64,000 nucleotides of DNA from Acetoanaerobium sticklandii. Lineage in GTDB: Bacteria > Bacillota > Clostridia > Peptostreptococcales > Filifactoraceae. This document shows, one piece after another, positions 34,148 through 42,205 of this stretch; positions within the stretch are counted from its first letter, which is position 1; each line of letters begins with the position of its first letter. The stretch is from positions 2,651,462 to 2,715,461 of the forward strand of contig NC_014614.1 in NCBI RefSeq assembly GCF_000196455.1, written 5' to 3'. The position numbers and the translations under genes are program-made. The notes beneath the pieces were generated by a model. That model saw only the letters and a list, made by a program, of their open reading frames with translations, searched no databases and was not told the DNA's origin.

Positions 34148-34271
34148 GTATTTCTTATATTTATATCATTATACCAAAAAAAAGATTATAACAAAGTTTT
34201 CCTTTTTTGAGGATAAATTTCCTATGGTATAATAACAATAGCAAGTTAAGACTTAATTAGGATGTGAGTAA
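34148..34271. promoter_or_regulatory. divergent promoters, walR and DnaD-like gene
   Basis: A minus-strand TATAAT (34168-34173) precedes walR, and a plus-strand TATAAT in GGTATAATAAC (near 34227-34232), with TTGAGG about 15-17 bp ahead, precedes the DnaD-like gene. Confidence 0.5.
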
Positions 34272-35561
34272 ATGTTTTTTCAAGAAACAAAAAATCTACA
34301 ACTGGCTGACATAGATGTTCCAGCTATTTTCTTTGAGCAAATTCTGCCTGTCATAGATGGAAAATTTGCCAAAATATATCTATATGCATATTATTTATTA
34401 GTTTCTTCTAAAGAAAATGAAATGATGGATAATCAAAGCTTTGCAAATAAATTGAAGCTATCCCTAGAAGAGGTATTAGAGGCTTGGGATTTTTTAGAAA
34501 GCTGTGGAGTAATAAAAAAGCATAGCTCTGACAACGCCTTGGCTTGGGATTTTAGCATAGAGTTTATCGACTTAAAAAACCTTTATCTTAATAAATCAAA
34601 TCTCAAAACTACAGTAAGCACAGACGAGCTTATTCTATTATCAAAAAATGAAAATCTAAAAGGCATGTTTGATAAAATAGAGGGAATCCTAAAAAGAATA
34701 CTAAGCTACAACGAGCTTAGAACTATAAACGAGTTCATGAAGGAATACAACGTATCTACTGATTTAGTCATAGAGGCTTTTTCCTTTTCTGCCAGTATAA
34801 AAAAAGTAAAAACTGTAGCTGGCTCCTTGTCTGTTCTTAGAACCTGGTATCTAGATGGTGTAAGAACCAAGGAAGACTTAGAACAACATCTTGAAAATAG
34901 ACATAAAAGGTACTTTACTTACCGCAAAATCCTATCTCTTCTTGGTGAGTACAGACTTCCTACAAAAGCAGAGGAAAAGCTCATGGATACTTGGGTTGAC
35001 AATATGAACTTCTCTATGGAGGTAATTGAAAAAGCTTTTGAAAAATCTCTAGCAATTAAAAATCCAAACTTAAACTATGTAAATGGTATCCTTAAAAATT
35101 GGCATGAGAAGCTCGTAAAAAGAGGCTCTTCTCCTCATGTAAAGCCTGAAATAACAGCTTTAGAACATAGAACTAAGCTTATGGAGGCTATTAAATTAGA
35201 AAATAGAATCATAACTGACAGCGAGGATAAAATGCTTCACTACCTGTATACAGCTTTTCCTTTAGATATCTGTCTTAGTGCTGTAGAGCATTTGAAATCC
35301 GTTAATGCGCTGCTTAGTATAGAAAGTCTTTTTACATTTTTAAATAGCCCTAGCCAAATTGCAAACGAATCCAGCTCAGAAACTATAAAGTTAGCTGAAA
35401 AAGCAGATGGAATCAGTTTAAGTGAAATTCAAGATATAATAGATGAAAAACCAGCAAGGCAAGTATCAAAGACTAGACCTACTAAAACCTCTACTCTTGT
35501 AAACTCAAAGCTCAATAACGAGGAACTAGAAGCGAAGCTAATGAAAAAAAGGCAAAAATAA
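34272..35561 (+). CDS. DnaD/DnaB-domain replication protein
   Basis: 429 residues. An N-terminal winged-helix-like part (FFEQILPVIDGKFAKIYLYAYYLLVSSK), then two DnaD-type C-terminal domain repeats (NELRTINEFMKEYNVSTDLVIEAFSFSASIKKVKTVAGSLSVLRTWYLDGV, and RLPTKAEEKLMDTWVDNMNFSMEVIEKAFEKSLAIKNPNLNYVNGILKNW). The Y-x3-I-x3-W end of the second repeat is the known DNA-binding signature. In Firmicutes such proteins remodel DNA at origins and help load DnaB with the next gene's DnaI-like ATPase. ATG 34272. Confidence 0.88.
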   Translation: MFFQETKNLQLADIDVPAIFFEQILPVIDGKFAKIYLYAYYLLVSSKENEMMDNQSFANKLKLSLEEVLEAWDFLESCGVIKKHSSDNALAWDFSIEFIDLKNLYLNKSNLKTTVSTDELILLSKNENLKGMFDKIEGILKRILSYNELRTINEFMKEYNVSTDLVIEAFSFSASIKKVKTVAGSLSVLRTWYLDGVRTKEDLEQHLENRHKRYFTYRKILSLLGEYRLPTKAEEKLMDTWVDNMNFSMEVIEKAFEKSLAIKNPNLNYVNGILKNWHEKLVKRGSSPHVKPEITALEHRTKLMEAIKLENRIITDSEDKMLHYLYTAFPLDICLSAVEHLKSVNALLSIESLFTFLNSPSQIANESSSETIKLAEKADGISLSEIQDIIDEKPARQVSKTRPTKTSTLVNSKLNNEELEAKLMKKRQK

Positions 35562-35613
35562 ATCTAGTCAAAATTCATAGAATTTATTTATAGTAAAGAA
35601 AGTAGGCGAAATT

Positions 35614-36600
35614 ATGAAGGATCAGATTTTTAACAAAATACTATATGAATATCAGCTAAAAAGAGATAAAGCTCAAAAACAGCATGAGCAAAATATATCT
35701 GTACTTCATAGTAGATTTCCTGAGCTTGCAAAGCTAGATGATGAAATTTACGAGCTAAACTTAAGACTGTCAAAGCTAGCTATAACAGGTGAAAGCGATA
35801 AGATGCCTGAGATAAAATCAGCTATAGATGAAAAAATAGCGCAAAAGCATAAGCTTCTGGATTTACATGGGATTACTCCTCAAATGCTCAAGGTTCACCA
35901 CGATTGCCAGCTATGTAAGGACACCGGTTTTATAGAAAAAAACGGGCTATATGAAAAATGTACCTGCTTAGTTAACCGGCTGATACAAGAGGCTTATAAA
36001 AACTCAAATATCACAGATAAAATAGAAAATGAAAACTTCAGTAACTTCGATATAAGCCTTTTTGATGATAATATTACAAATGAAGCTAAATCTCCAAAAG
36101 AAAATATGAAGTTTCTTAAGCAAATATCCTATGATTTTATTGAGAATTTTGGAAACAAGGACCAAAAGAGCCTTTTATTTTATGGACCTCCAGGACTTGG
36201 AAAAACTTTTTTATGTACCTCTATTGCCAAAGCTCTCATGGACAATAGCAAAACAGTGCTTTACTACAGCTCCTCTGAGCTATTTAACCGGTTATCAGAC
36301 TATACCTTTTCACGTGAAACCTTCTTAAAAACTAGCTCCAAGGAAATTCACGATCTAATCATGGATACTCAGCTTCTAATAATCGATGACCTAGGCTCTG
36401 AAATGACAAATAGCTTTGTAATAAACCAGTTGTTTAATATCTTAAACCTTCGAGAAATGCACGCTAGAAAGCTTATAATATCAACTAATCTGACTCCAAA
36501 GGAATTAAACGAGGTCTATGGAGACAGAATATTTTCAAGAATGGTTATGCATTTTGATTTTTATAAGTTCTACGGTAGTGATATAAGGTGGAAGCTTTAG
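35614..36600 (+). CDS. DnaI/DnaC-type helicase loader ATPase
   Basis: 328 residues. An N-terminal helical part with a zinc cluster (CQLCKDTGFIEKNGLYEKCTC, about residues 100-120) is typical of DnaI. The AAA+ part shows Walker A GPPGLGKTFLC, Walker B LLIIDDLGSE, sensor 1 ISTNL and the arginine finger region DRIFSRM. It binds and loads the replicative helicase DnaB, encoded at 42.2-43.5 kb. Follows the DnaD-like gene by 52 bp, same operon. Contains a ParB-site-like palindrome. Confidence 0.92.
   Translation: MKDQIFNKILYEYQLKRDKAQKQHEQNISVLHSRFPELAKLDDEIYELNLRLSKLAITGESDKMPEIKSAIDEKIAQKHKLLDLHGITPQMLKVHHDCQLCKDTGFIEKNGLYEKCTCLVNRLIQEAYKNSNITDKIENENFSNFDISLFDDNITNEAKSPKENMKFLKQISYDFIENFGNKDQKSLLFYGPPGLGKTFLCTSIAKALMDNSKTVLYYSSSELFNRLSDYTFSRETFLKTSSKEIHDLIMDTQLLIIDDLGSEMTNSFVINQLFNILNLREMHARKLIISTNLTPKELNEVYGDRIFSRMVMHFDFYKFYGSDIRWKL
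36306..36321. other. candidate parS site 1
   Basis: CTTTTCACGTGAAACC matches the chromosomal ParB site (TGTTTCACGTGAAACA) at 13 of 16 positions, with the central TTTCACGTGAAA dyad intact. It lies in the DnaI-like gene, about 28 kb from oriC. A target for the ParB/Noc-type protein at 54.4 kb. Confidence 0.5.
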
Positions 36601-36645
36601 CATGAACCCCCCACCACTGATACATTAGTTCAGTGAGGGTTTCCT
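36601..36645 (+). repeat. hairpin after the helicase-loader gene
   Basis: CACTGA...TCAGTG with flanking CCC/GGG runs forms an imperfect stem right after the stop codon. It may be a weak terminator (no clear T-tract), or the kind of subterminal hairpin left by an IS200/IS605 element; no transposase gene is near. Confidence 0.35.
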
Positions 36646-36777
36646 ATCATTAAAAACTAGATATTTCAGTGACAAAGAAGCTTTACTTTTTTATTTCATA
36701 CAGAGTATGTGAATATACTAAGCTTTATAAATACAATTCCGTTTCTAATTTTTCTTGGATCTATATAATTTCATAAT

Positions 36778-36834
36778 ACAAAACCCCTTTACTTAAAGAC
36801 AGCTAGAAGCTTCTTTCTTTAGTAAAGGGGTTAG
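36778..36834 (-). terminator. terminator of the formate/nitrite channel gene
   Basis: Minus-strand AACCCCTTTACT and AGTAAAGGGGTT make a 12-bp perfect outer stem, with an inner TAAAGA/TCTTTA stem, followed by TTGTATT. It stands just after the stop codon. Confidence 0.75.
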
Positions 36835-36840
36835 TTTATA

Positions 36841-37608
36841 TTAGCTTTCTTTTCCCATATAGAAGTATGAAGCTCCTAAAAGCAATGCTCCTCCTATAAA
36901 GTTTCCTAGTGTAACAGGAATCATATTCTGAAAAACTCCCATAAGTGATACAGTCTCTGGATGAGGCATGAATAGTGCAGTTGCAAATATTGTCATGTTG
37001 GCTACACTATGCTCAAATCCACTTGTAATAAAAGCAAACAAACACCAAAACACCATAATAAGCTTGCCTGACTCACTCTTCATCTTAATTGAGCAAAGTA
37101 CTGCTAAGCAAACTAGCAGGTTACACAAGATACCATTTACTAAAAGCGGTATAAAATCGCCATTCATTTTAGTAGCTGCAGTCTTAAGTATAAAAGCTCC
37201 TGTAGGTGTAGCTGCTGCATTTGTAAGTGACAATAAAAGTCCTAGTAATGTAGAGCCTATAGCATTTCCAATAAAGCTCCAAACCCATATATTAGCTGAA
37301 TCCTTCCATGTAACTTTTTTATCAAGAGCCCCTACTGTAAGTATTAAATTGTTTCCTGTAAAAAGTTCTGAGCCAGCCATGATAACTAGACTAAGTGCAA
37401 TACCAAAGGAAAGACCCATAAGCATTTTTGTAAAAGGAAAATTGCTTTCTGAGCCAAGTCCTCCTATAGTCATAATTAGGAAAATTCCAAAACCAACATA
37501 GGCTCCTGCCCACATAGATGCTATCAAATATTTTATAATTCCAGATTTGTAAAAATTAACTTTTTTAACAGCAACCTCTGATAGTAGATTCTTCGTTTCT
37601 GTAAACAA
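36841..37608 (-). CDS. formate/nitrite transporter family channel
   Basis: 255 residues, TTG start at 37608 behind AGGAGGAAACAAT. Six membrane segments in the FNT fold: YLIASMWAGAYVGFGIFLIMTIGG, SFGIALSLVIMAGSELFTGNN, and WSFIGNAIGSTLLGLLL, plus the re-entrant PHPETVSLMGVFQNMIPVTLGNFIGGALLL. The GSELFTGNN segment is a family hallmark. A pentameric channel for formate, nitrite or hydrosulfide; which one is not visible. No pyruvate formate-lyase gene is adjacent. Confidence 0.92.
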   Translation of the reverse strand: MFTETKNLLSEVAVKKVNFYKSGIIKYLIASMWAGAYVGFGIFLIMTIGGLGSESNFPFTKMLMGLSFGIALSLVIMAGSELFTGNNLILTVGALDKKVTWKDSANIWVWSFIGNAIGSTLLGLLLSLTNAAATPTGAFILKTAATKMNGDFIPLLVNGILCNLLVCLAVLCSIKMKSESGKLIMVFWCLFAFITSGFEHSVANMTIFATALFMPHPETVSLMGVFQNMIPVTLGNFIGGALLLGASYFYMGKES

Positions 37609-37808
37609 ATTGTTTCCTCCTTTATCGTGATTTTTTTAACGTGACATAATCTTAACATTATTTTTATATCCTTAATGTGATAAAAGTCACACTAAATTGA
37701 AAATAATATACATAATTTTAATATTTTTAACAAAGCCATAATAGTTGAGTTCAAAAATATTGATAAAATGAACATGGAATTTACATATATTGTTTCAGGA
37801 GGTCAAAG

Positions 37809-39545
37809 GTGGAAAAGGAAAACGAACTTATAAGGATTTTAGAAGGCGAGTTTATACGCCCAGTATTTCAGCCCATAGTATCGCTTAGAACAGGAGATGT
37901 CCTAGGCTATGAAGCGCTCAGTCGCATAACTCTTCCTGATTCTACACTTAATATAGAAGAATTATTTCATCTAGCTTCTGAAAGAAAGCGCCTTTGGGAG
38001 CTAGAAAAGCTCTGCAGAAAAAAAGCCCTAGAGGCAGCTATAGACAAGCCTTTAAGAACTAAATTATTTCTCAATGTAGATGCAAATATAATTCACGACC
38101 CCGATCTCAAAAGCGGATTTACTTGGCAGCAATTAGCTCAGTTTAAAATCGATCCCGAGGATATAGTTTTCGAAATAACAGAAAAAAACGCTGTAAATTC
38201 AGTAGATGTTTTCATCGCTTCAATTGAGCATTATCGAAGCCAGAACTTTAAGATAGGAATAGATGATTTTGGTTCAGGATATTCAGGACTAAACAGAGTC
38301 TGTGCTTTTTCTCCAGATTACATCAAGCTAGATATGGATTTGATAAGAGACATAGATAAGGATCCTATAAAAAAATCTGCCGTGTCTGCAACTATAAACT
38401 TTTGCAAGGAGGCAGGAATAAGAGTAATAGCGGAGGGTGTAGAAACCCTAGAGGAGCTGAAGGTGCTTATATACCTAGGCGCAGATTACGCTCAGGGATA
38501 TTATTTATCAAAACCTAATAGTGAGTTCTTAGCTCCTAACTTCGATACCACATTTCAAATCACTAGCTGTCACAATAAAGCTAAGCCTCATTCAAAGGGA
38601 CATATATTTGGAAAAATATCAGAAATTGGAACTGTAAATAAAACCGTTCTATTTAATAAGCCTTCTATTTTAGTTTACGATGCCATGAAGGAAGACTCTG
38701 CTATATCAGAGTTTTTTGTGGTCGATGAGTCTAATAAAGTATGTGGGATACTTCCTAGAAGGCATATTTTAGAAAAATTCAGTGGTGAATATGGATACAA
38801 CCTCAATAAAAAAACTAAAATAAGCGATATCATGATAAAGGATTTTCTAGCAGTAGACGAGGCTATGGGAATAGATGAAGTTGCAAATCTTTCTATGGAA
38901 AGGCAAGCTTCATGTATTTACGACTCCGTTGCTGTCACCAGTAATCAAGAATATAAAAGCACTGTTACAGTTAAGGATTTGCTCCTCGCCGCCGTTTCTC
39001 TTCAAGTAAAACGAGCTGCTGACTCCAATCCCCTTACTGGTCTTCCTGGCAATAACCAAATTCAGGAGATGATTATAAATACCTTTGTAAAAACTTCACC
39101 TTGGTCGATTGCTTACTTTGATATGGATAATTTCAAAGCCTATAATGATGCTTATGGTTTCAGCAATGGAGATTTAATGATTAAAGCTCTGGCAGATTCC
39201 ATGAGAAAATGTTGCTATGAAGGTATCTTTATAGGGCATATAGGTGGAGATGACTTTGTTGTTATAGTAAATAGCCACAACGCTCAAGAGCTATGTAGTT
39301 ACATATGTAAGACCTTTAGAGAAGCTATCTGTTTTTTATACCATCCCGACGACTGGAAAAGAGGATATATAGTTTCTAAAAACAGGAGCGGCTTTACTCA
39401 AACCTTTCCTATCGTGACTCTTTCTATTGCGATAGTTACAAATAAAGCCTTCCAGCCTTCAGATATAGAAGAGCTCTCAAGTATGATTGCTGAAATCAAG
39501 AAAAAATGCAAGCAAACTGATGGGGATGTAATAATAGTTGTATAA
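37809..39545 (+). CDS. EAL-CBS-GGDEF c-di-GMP protein
   Basis: 578 residues from GTG 37809 behind AGGAGG. N-terminal EAL domain (residues 1-245) with catalytic marks: YEALSR, FLNVDANI, FEITEKNA, IGIDDFGSGYSGLNR, YIKLDMDLI and AEGVETLEEL, so phosphodiesterase activity looks intact. A CBS pair follows (about 260-400), then a GGDEF domain (about 400-578) whose active loop reads GGDDF instead of GGEEF, so cyclase activity is uncertain; it might bind GTP to regulate the EAL part. Cytoplasmic, no membrane segments. The CBS pair suggests nucleotide sensing. Confidence 0.93.
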   Translation: MEKENELIRILEGEFIRPVFQPIVSLRTGDVLGYEALSRITLPDSTLNIEELFHLASERKRLWELEKLCRKKALEAAIDKPLRTKLFLNVDANIIHDPDLKSGFTWQQLAQFKIDPEDIVFEITEKNAVNSVDVFIASIEHYRSQNFKIGIDDFGSGYSGLNRVCAFSPDYIKLDMDLIRDIDKDPIKKSAVSATINFCKEAGIRVIAEGVETLEELKVLIYLGADYAQGYYLSKPNSEFLAPNFDTTFQITSCHNKAKPHSKGHIFGKISEIGTVNKTVLFNKPSILVYDAMKEDSAISEFFVVDESNKVCGILPRRHILEKFSGEYGYNLNKKTKISDIMIKDFLAVDEAMGIDEVANLSMERQASCIYDSVAVTSNQEYKSTVTVKDLLLAAVSLQVKRAADSNPLTGLPGNNQIQEMIINTFVKTSPWSIAYFDMDNFKAYNDAYGFSNGDLMIKALADSMRKCCYEGIFIGHIGGDDFVVIVNSHNAQELCSYICKTFREAICFLYHPDDWKRGYIVSKNRSGFTQTFPIVTLSIAIVTNKAFQPSDIEELSSMIAEIKKKCKQTDGDVIIVV

Positions 39546-39579
39546 ATAAAAAACCATCGACATTGTCGATGGTTTTTAT
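39546..39579. terminator. bidirectional terminator, EAL gene and tRNA operon
   Basis: AAAAACCATCGACA/TGTCGATGGTTTTT forms a 13-bp stem with A and T tracts on both flanks, between the plus-strand EAL gene and the minus-strand tRNA cluster. Confidence 0.88.
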
Positions 39580-39664
39580 TGGTGCGGATGGAGGGACTTG
39601 AACCCCCACGCACAAGGCGCTAGATCCTAAGTCTAGTGCGTCTGCCAATTCCGCCACATCCGCA
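39580..39664 (-). tRNA. tRNA-Leu (UAG)
   Basis: Minus-strand 85-nt class II cloverleaf with encoded CCA; anticodon loop ACTTAGGAT gives UAG. The variable arm and GGTTCAAGTCC T-loop are intact. Confidence 0.95.
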
Positions 39665-39666
39665 TG

Positions 39667-39742
39667 TGGTGGGCCCAACAGGGCTCGAACCTGTGACCCC
39701 CTGCTTGTAAGGCAGGTGCTCTCCCAGCTGAGCTATGAGCCC
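39667..39742 (-). tRNA. tRNA-Val (UAC)
   Basis: Minus strand, 76 nt with encoded CCA; acceptor GGGCTCA/TGGGCCC, anticodon stem-loop CTGCCTTACAAGCAG gives UAC. Confidence 0.95.
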
Positions 39743-39747
39743 ACAAA

Positions 39748-39822
39748 TGGTGACCCCTAGGGGAATCGAACCCCTGTTACCGCCGTGAAAGGGCGGTGTC
39801 TTGACCGCTTGACCAAGGGGCC
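39748..39822 (-). tRNA. tRNA-Glu (UUC)
   Basis: Minus strand, 75 nt with encoded CCA; acceptor GGCCCCT/AGGGGTC, anticodon stem-loop CGCCCTTTCACGGCG gives UUC. Confidence 0.95.
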
Positions 39823-39826
39823 TTAC

Positions 39827-39902
<76 letters not shown>

Positions 39903-39917
39903 TAATTATTAAATTAA

Positions 39918-39993
39918 TGGTGACCCATCCGCGACTCGAACGCGGGACACCCTGATTAAAAGTCAGGTGCTCTGCCGACTGAGCTAATAGGTC
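39918..39993 (-). tRNA. tRNA-Lys (UUU)
   Basis: Minus strand, 76 nt with encoded CCA; anticodon stem-loop CTGACTTTTAATCAG gives UUU. First in the transcription order Lys-fMet-Glu-Val-Leu. Confidence 0.95.
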
Positions 39994-40040
39994 TTAGTTG
40001 GCACTCGTATAATATATCAAAATCAAAAGACATTGTCAAT

Positions 40041-40080
40041 AAAAAATTTAAAAAACCTCTAAGAGGTTTTTTAAATTTTT
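40041..40080. terminator. bidirectional terminator after purA
   Basis: AAAAATTTAAAAAACCTCT followed by its reverse complement forms a nearly uninterrupted 19-bp stem with A and T tracts. It ends purA transcription; the tRNA promoter must lie between it and the tRNA-Lys gene. Confidence 0.8.
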
Positions 40081-40118
40081 GAAGAAATCATATTTTTAGA
40101 AGAAAGAAGCTCCCAAAA

Positions 40119-41402
40119 TTAAAAGAATGAAGCTCTCATAATAGTCTGGTCTCTTCTTGGACCTACAGAAATAATCTTAACTGGAACATCTATAAATTCT
40201 TCTATTGTTTTAATATATGTCTTTGCATTTTCAGGCAAATCTTCATAGGTTTTTACTTCAGTAATATCACCTTTAAACCCTGGCATTTCCTTGTAAACAG
40301 GCTTTGCTTTTTCCAAATCTCCTAGGTATGCAGGGAAATCCGTAGTAATTTTACCATCTATTTCATAGCCAACGCAGATTTTAAGAGTTTCAAAATCTGA
40401 AAGCACGTCAAGTAGCATAAGTGAAATAGCCGTAAATCCATTAATCATAGCAGAATATTTAAGCACTACTAAATCAAGCCATCCGCATCTTCTAGCTCTT
40501 CCTGTAGTAGTTCCATACTCATGGCCTTTTTCACGAATTAAATCGCCTGTAGCATCTTCTAGCTCTGTAACAAAAGGTCCTTTTCCAACTCTTGTTGTAT
40601 ACGCTTTTGTTATACCTATAACTTCATTTATAGCTCCAAAGCCTACTCCACTTCCCACTACAAAGCCACCTACTGTAGGATGAGAAGAAGTAACATAAGG
40701 GTAGGTTCCAAAATCAAGGTCTAGCATTGAGCCTTGAGCTCCCTCAAATAGAACATTTTTATTTGCTTTTAGAGCTTCATTTATAATTTTCTCCGTATTA
40801 TCCACATATTTCGCTAGTTTTTTAGCGTACTGGTTGTATTCATTAAATATTTCATCGTAGCCAAGAGGCTCTGCATTATATATTTTAGTGATAATCTCAT
40901 TTTTCTTTTCTAGCTCTTGTCTTAATCTATCTGCAAATATATCTTCTCTTATAAATTCAAGAGCTCTTATTCCTACGCGCTCAGCTTTATCCATGTAACA
41001 CGGACCTATGCCTTTTTTTGTAGTTCCGATATCCATAGCGCCTCTTTTTTCTTCCATTAAGGCATCCATAGTCTTGTGATAAGGTAATATGATATGTGTA
41101 CGCTCACTGATTCTGATACTTGAAGTATCAATTCCACGAGCTTCGAATTTTTCTATTTCCTCTAAAAACACTTTAGGATCAAGTACTACACCATTTCCTA
41201 TGATGTTTATAGCTTTTGGGTTAAGTATACCAGACGGAATTAAATGAAGAGCATATTTCTCGTTATCCACAACTACTGTATGTCCAGCATTGTTTCCTCC
41301 TTGTGCTCTAACTACAACATCCGCACTTTTAGCTAAATAATCTATTATCTTTCCTTTTCCTTCGTCTCCCCACTGAGAACCGATAATGGCTAAACCAGAC
41401 AT
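40119..41402 (-). CDS. purA: adenylosuccinate synthetase
   Basis: 427 residues, full length. GTP-dependent joining of IMP and aspartate in AMP synthesis. Motifs: GSQWGDEGKGKIIDYL (P-loop), GGNNAGHTVV, TTKKGIGPCYMDKAER, FEGAQGSMLDLDFGTYPYVTSS and TGRARRCGWLD. ATG 41402 behind GTAGGAGG. Monocistronic, with DnaA-box-like sequences inside the coding region (40798-40806 and 41263-41271). Confidence 0.98.
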   Translation of the reverse strand: MSGLAIIGSQWGDEGKGKIIDYLAKSADVVVRAQGGNNAGHTVVVDNEKYALHLIPSGILNPKAINIIGNGVVLDPKVFLEEIEKFEARGIDTSSIRISERTHIILPYHKTMDALMEEKRGAMDIGTTKKGIGPCYMDKAERVGIRALEFIREDIFADRLRQELEKKNEIITKIYNAEPLGYDEIFNEYNQYAKKLAKYVDNTEKIINEALKANKNVLFEGAQGSMLDLDFGTYPYVTSSHPTVGGFVVGSGVGFGAINEVIGITKAYTTRVGKGPFVTELEDATGDLIREKGHEYGTTTGRARRCGWLDLVVLKYSAMINGFTAISLMLLDVLSDFETLKICVGYEIDGKITTDFPAYLGDLEKAKPVYKEMPGFKGDITEVKTYEDLPENAKTYIKTIEEFIDVPVKIISVGPRRDQTIMRASFF

Positions 41403-41573
41403 AAGCGCCTCCTACATACTTCGTAATAAGTCGAACTAAACAAATAATATTTTACCAAACATTCGTATTTATAGCAACCTTAGTTTTTTGTTAAGACTTG
41501 CCAATCGTTCAATTATAGATGAATACTCCTGAGCTTAATAAATTTTTATAAATTTCTATTGACGAAATCAAAT

Positions 41574-41626
41574 ATATCCACATTATCCACAAATAATTCA
41601 AGTTATTCTGTGGATAATGTGGATAT
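41574..41626. repeat. 53-bp palindrome of four DnaA boxes
   Basis: Two perfect 18-bp inverted arms, ATATCCACATTATCCACA (41574-41591) and its reverse complement (41609-41626), flank a 17-bp centre. Each arm holds one consensus DnaA box (TTATCCACA) and one one-mismatch box (ATATCCACA) head to tail. The right arm overlaps the last codons of the GNAT gene. There is no strong T-tract on either strand, so it is not an obvious terminator. Confidence 0.7.
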
Positions 41627-42196
41627 CTGCATTTTATAGTAGAGAACTTCTAGCTTATTTCCCTTTTTTCTAAAATATTTCTTGATATGTTTAAACTCTT
41701 CATCTATAAGAGGATTTACTTTTGGATTCATAAATTCCCCAAATTGCTGAGCATATTTTTGAAATCCAACTTTCTTATAGGATTTTATAGCTCTTTCATT
41801 ATAAGCTGCCACCGTGAGTATCATCTTTCTATATCCGAGTTCTTTGAAATACCATCTTAATAAAGTAGTAACTGCGTCACTGCCATAGCCTTTAGATAGC
41901 TCTCCAGGGTCAAACACTATCCCAATCTCAGCTCGTCTAAATAGCCTGCTTACATTTCTAAGAGACATATATCCAACCATCTGACCTTGCATATCAAAAA
42001 CACTAAAGCATCGCTTCAAGCCTTTTGTTTTAAGCTCAAACCACTGCTGCCTTTCTTCTATATCCATATAGGGGAAATTGTAATCGTAAAAAAGCAAATC
42101 GTCATGCAAGGACCAGTGGAGCATTTTTTCCACATCTTCCTTACGCATTGACCTTACACTTACTTTATTTCCCCATAGTATAATCTTATCATCCAT
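41603..42196 (-). CDS. GNAT-family N-acetyltransferase (RimJ/RimL type)
   Basis: 197 residues. Acetyl-CoA-binding part: AEIGIVFDPGELSKGYGSDAVTTLLRWYFKELGYRKMILTVAAYNERAIKSYKKVGFQ, the A-motif and B-motif of GNAT fold enzymes of the Acetyltransf_3 group. The C-terminal 40 residues are extra. It follows dnaB by 9 bp, so is co-transcribed with it. Target (protein terminus or small molecule) unknown. Confidence 0.9.
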   Translation of the reverse strand: MDDKIILWGNKVSVRSMRKEDVEKMLHWSLHDDLLFYDYNFPYMDIEERQQWFELKTKGLKRCFSVFDMQGQMVGYMSLRNVSRLFRRAEIGIVFDPGELSKGYGSDAVTTLLRWYFKELGYRKMILTVAAYNERAIKSYKKVGFQKYAQQFGEFMNPKVNPLIDEEFKHIKKYFRKKGNKLEVLYYKMQISTLSTE

Positions 42197-42205
42197 ATTA
42201 ATGCT

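Noticed and set aside
36601..36645. Hairpin resembling the end of an IS200/IS605 element
   Set aside because: No transposase, no second end found nearby; kept only as a low-confidence repeat.
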